Below, piece by piece: positions 6,058 through 6,937 of a stretch of 6,937 bases of DNA (its first letter is position 1; every line of letters begins with the position of its first letter). The translations under genes were made by a program, and so were the position numbers. Origin of the DNA: an uncultured Dysosmobacter sp. (GTDB lineage Bacteria; Bacillota; Clostridia; Oscillospirales; Oscillospiraceae); NCBI GenBank assembly GCA_934504065.1, contig CAKSVQ010000122.1:1-6937 (forward strand), given 5' to 3'. The notes under the pieces were generated by a model. It was not told the origin of the DNA. It was given only the letters and a program-made list of their open reading frames with translations, and searched no databases.

Positions 6058-6828
6058 ATGGAACAACAAAACCTTTACCGAATCGAACCGCCGGGGAAGG
6101 ACCGCCCACCGGAGACTGTCGCCCGGGAGATCGTCCACCTGATCCGCACCCAATTTCCTTATAACACCGCCAGCCTTTGCCATCTGCTGCACTGTGACCG
6201 CCAGTGGATCGACCAACATATCCGCCCAGAGGTGGAGCATATTTTCGTGACGTACTATTTCCGTCAGTACATGGTGCGCACACTCCCGCAGCTGTTTCAG
6301 GAGGGAGAAATGGATCTTCTGACCCACGGATTCTATTTTTACTCCGCCAAAAGCCTGCAAGATTTCTGGAACACCCACGCATCAGCAGAGCGGAAAACCA
6401 TCGTAGTGGAACTGGCCAAATACCGCAGGCCCGGCGTTTCCAAAGCAGACCTGCGCAGCGAATACCTGTATCATCAGGCGGCAAGGCCCTGTCAGAAGGA
6501 AGCGCAGCGGCACAGGGAGAAAATGGAAAAGCTTGTCAGCGCCGAGGGACTGGCACTGTATAGCCGCAGCCGCGAGAAAAAGGTCTGGACCAGCTGTAAA
6601 CTGCCTGTACTTAACAAGTCTTTGAAACTGGTCACTGCGGCCGAATACCGCCGCCGCAATGGGCTGCATTCCAACGCATCTGCCATGAACCATCTGTTTC
6701 AAAAAGGCGCGGTGCGGATCAAACTGGGCAGCCGCGCTTTATGGATCGTCCCAGAGAAAACATATCTATTTCCGGTGGCGCTGCAAGCGCCGGATGACGC
6801 CGAAAGCTACACAAGTGAAAGCACTTGA
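6058..6828 (+). CDS. Unrecognised 256-residue protein with two helix-turn-helix-like segments
   Basis: I do not recognise the family. The product is a soluble, basic protein with no signal peptide or membrane segment. Residues about 36-57 (NTASLCHLLHCDRQWIDQHI) look like a helix-turn-helix. Residues about 193-231 (TAAEYRRRNGLHSNASAM, then GAVRIKLGSRALWIVPE) resemble excisionase or MerR-type small winged helices, where a helix pair is followed by 'G-hydrophobic-K-hydrophobic-G-R'. The middle (121-160) is rich in Lys, Arg and Glu and probably helical. The resemblance suggests a DNA-binding protein, possibly from an integrative element, but this is inference. The ribosome binding site is weak (AAGGT, 10 bases from ATG). 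It has its own candidate promoter and is separated from the GntR gene by a terminator, so it is probably unrelated to acetoin metabolism. Confidence 0.75.
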   Translation: MEQQNLYRIEPPGKDRPPETVAREIVHLIRTQFPYNTASLCHLLHCDRQWIDQHIRPEVEHIFVTYYFRQYMVRTLPQLFQEGEMDLLTHGFYFYSAKSLQDFWNTHASAERKTIVVELAKYRRPGVSKADLRSEYLYHQAARPCQKEAQRHREKMEKLVSAEGLALYSRSREKKVWTSCKLPVLNKSLKLVTAAEYRRRNGLHSNASAMNHLFQKGAVRIKLGSRALWIVPEKTYLFPVALQAPDDAESYTSEST

Positions 6829-6854
6829 CAGTATGGTCGTGTGGGCAGTTTCTG

Positions 6855-6908
6855 CTATCCGTCTCCCCTATATTGAACAAAAATTTCTTTTTGTTCAATT
6901 ATGTTCAT
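6855..6908 (-). CDS. Possible 17-codon micro-ORF with a strong ribosome binding site
   Basis: On the minus strand, GGGAGGAGGT (6926..6917) lies eight bases before an ATG that opens the frame MNIIEQKEIFVQYRGDG, ended by TAG at 6857..6855. The ribosome binding site is the best in the window, better than those of the aco genes. The encoded peptide overlaps the perfect inverted repeat at 6872-6899, so its sequence may merely reflect that repeat. It could be a true small peptide, a leader peptide, or the decayed start of a larger gene. No clear promoter is visible upstream before the window ends. Confidence 0.3.
   Translation of the reverse strand: MNIIEQKEIFVQYRGDG
6872..6899. repeat. Perfect 12-bp inverted repeat after the orphan gene
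   Basis: ATTGAACAAAAA (6872-6883) and TTTTTGTTCAAT (6888-6899) are exact reverse complements around TTTC. A third TGTTCA follows at 6902-6907. As RNA it could form an AT-rich hairpin 44 bases after the stop codon at 6828, but no T-run follows the stem, so it is a poor intrinsic terminator. A protein-binding site or element end is also possible. Confidence 0.6.
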
Positions 6909-6937
6909 GCCCAAAAACCTCCTCCCTCATGCACGCC

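Noticed and set aside
6825..6830. TTGACA overlapping the orphan gene's stop codon, as a -35 hexamer
   Set aside because: The bases 17 bp downstream (6848-6853, GTTTCT) do not resemble a -10 hexamer.
1..6937. CRISPR arrays, tRNA or rRNA genes, transposase genes
   Set aside because: No regularly spaced direct repeats, no cloverleaf or rRNA-like stretch and no DDE or recombinase motifs were found by eye on either strand.

Overview
The window looks like chromosomal DNA of a fairly GC-rich, low-oxygen Firmicute, probably a gut-type member of the Clostridia. This is inferred from three things: AGGAGG-type ribosome binding sites, sigma-A promoters with 17-bp spacers, and a clostridial-type start to the gene at the left edge. 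No rRNA or other marker gene is present, so the assignment is not firm.

Positions 4897 down to 1 (minus strand) hold one operon. In transcription order it encodes the E1-alpha, E1-beta, E2 and E3 subunits of a thiamine-diphosphate-dependent 2-oxo-acid/acetoin dehydrogenase complex (acoA, acoB, acoC, acoL). The first bases of a fifth gene follow, resembling an iron-containing alcohol dehydrogenase of the 4-hydroxybutyrate dehydrogenase type. Gaps are 18, 19, 13 and 60 bp, and no terminator hairpin was seen between the genes. The E1-alpha sequence favours acetoin over pyruvate as substrate. On that reading the complex makes acetyl-CoA, acetaldehyde and NADH, and the terminal dehydrogenase could reduce an aldehyde and recycle NADH.

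Positions 4898 to 5128 are a divergent control region. It has a good sigma-A promoter for the operon (TTGATA, 17 bp, TAAAAT) and a perfect-consensus one for the regulator (TTGACA, 17 bp, TATAAT). A 26-bp AT-rich near-palindrome is centred exactly on the operon's -35 hexamer. The regulator, at 5129 to 5794, is a GntR family protein with an FCD ligand-binding domain. The likely model is a ligand-responsive repressor of the aco operon, in place of the sigma-54 activator AcoR used in Bacillus. I see no sigma-54 site.

A strong intrinsic terminator (5844 to 5885) isolates the regulator. The 263-bp gap from 5795 to 6057 also holds a plausible promoter and a hairpin. It is followed by an unrecognised 256-residue protein (6058 to 6828) with two helix-turn-helix-like segments, possibly from a mobile element. 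The right end has a perfect 12-bp inverted repeat lying inside a 17-codon minus-strand reading frame with an excellent ribosome binding site.

Most of the window is an ordinary, well-formed catabolic operon. I do not see strong evidence of a wholly new system. The parts least explained by known families are the operator architecture, the orphan protein and the right-end inverted repeat with its micro-ORF.
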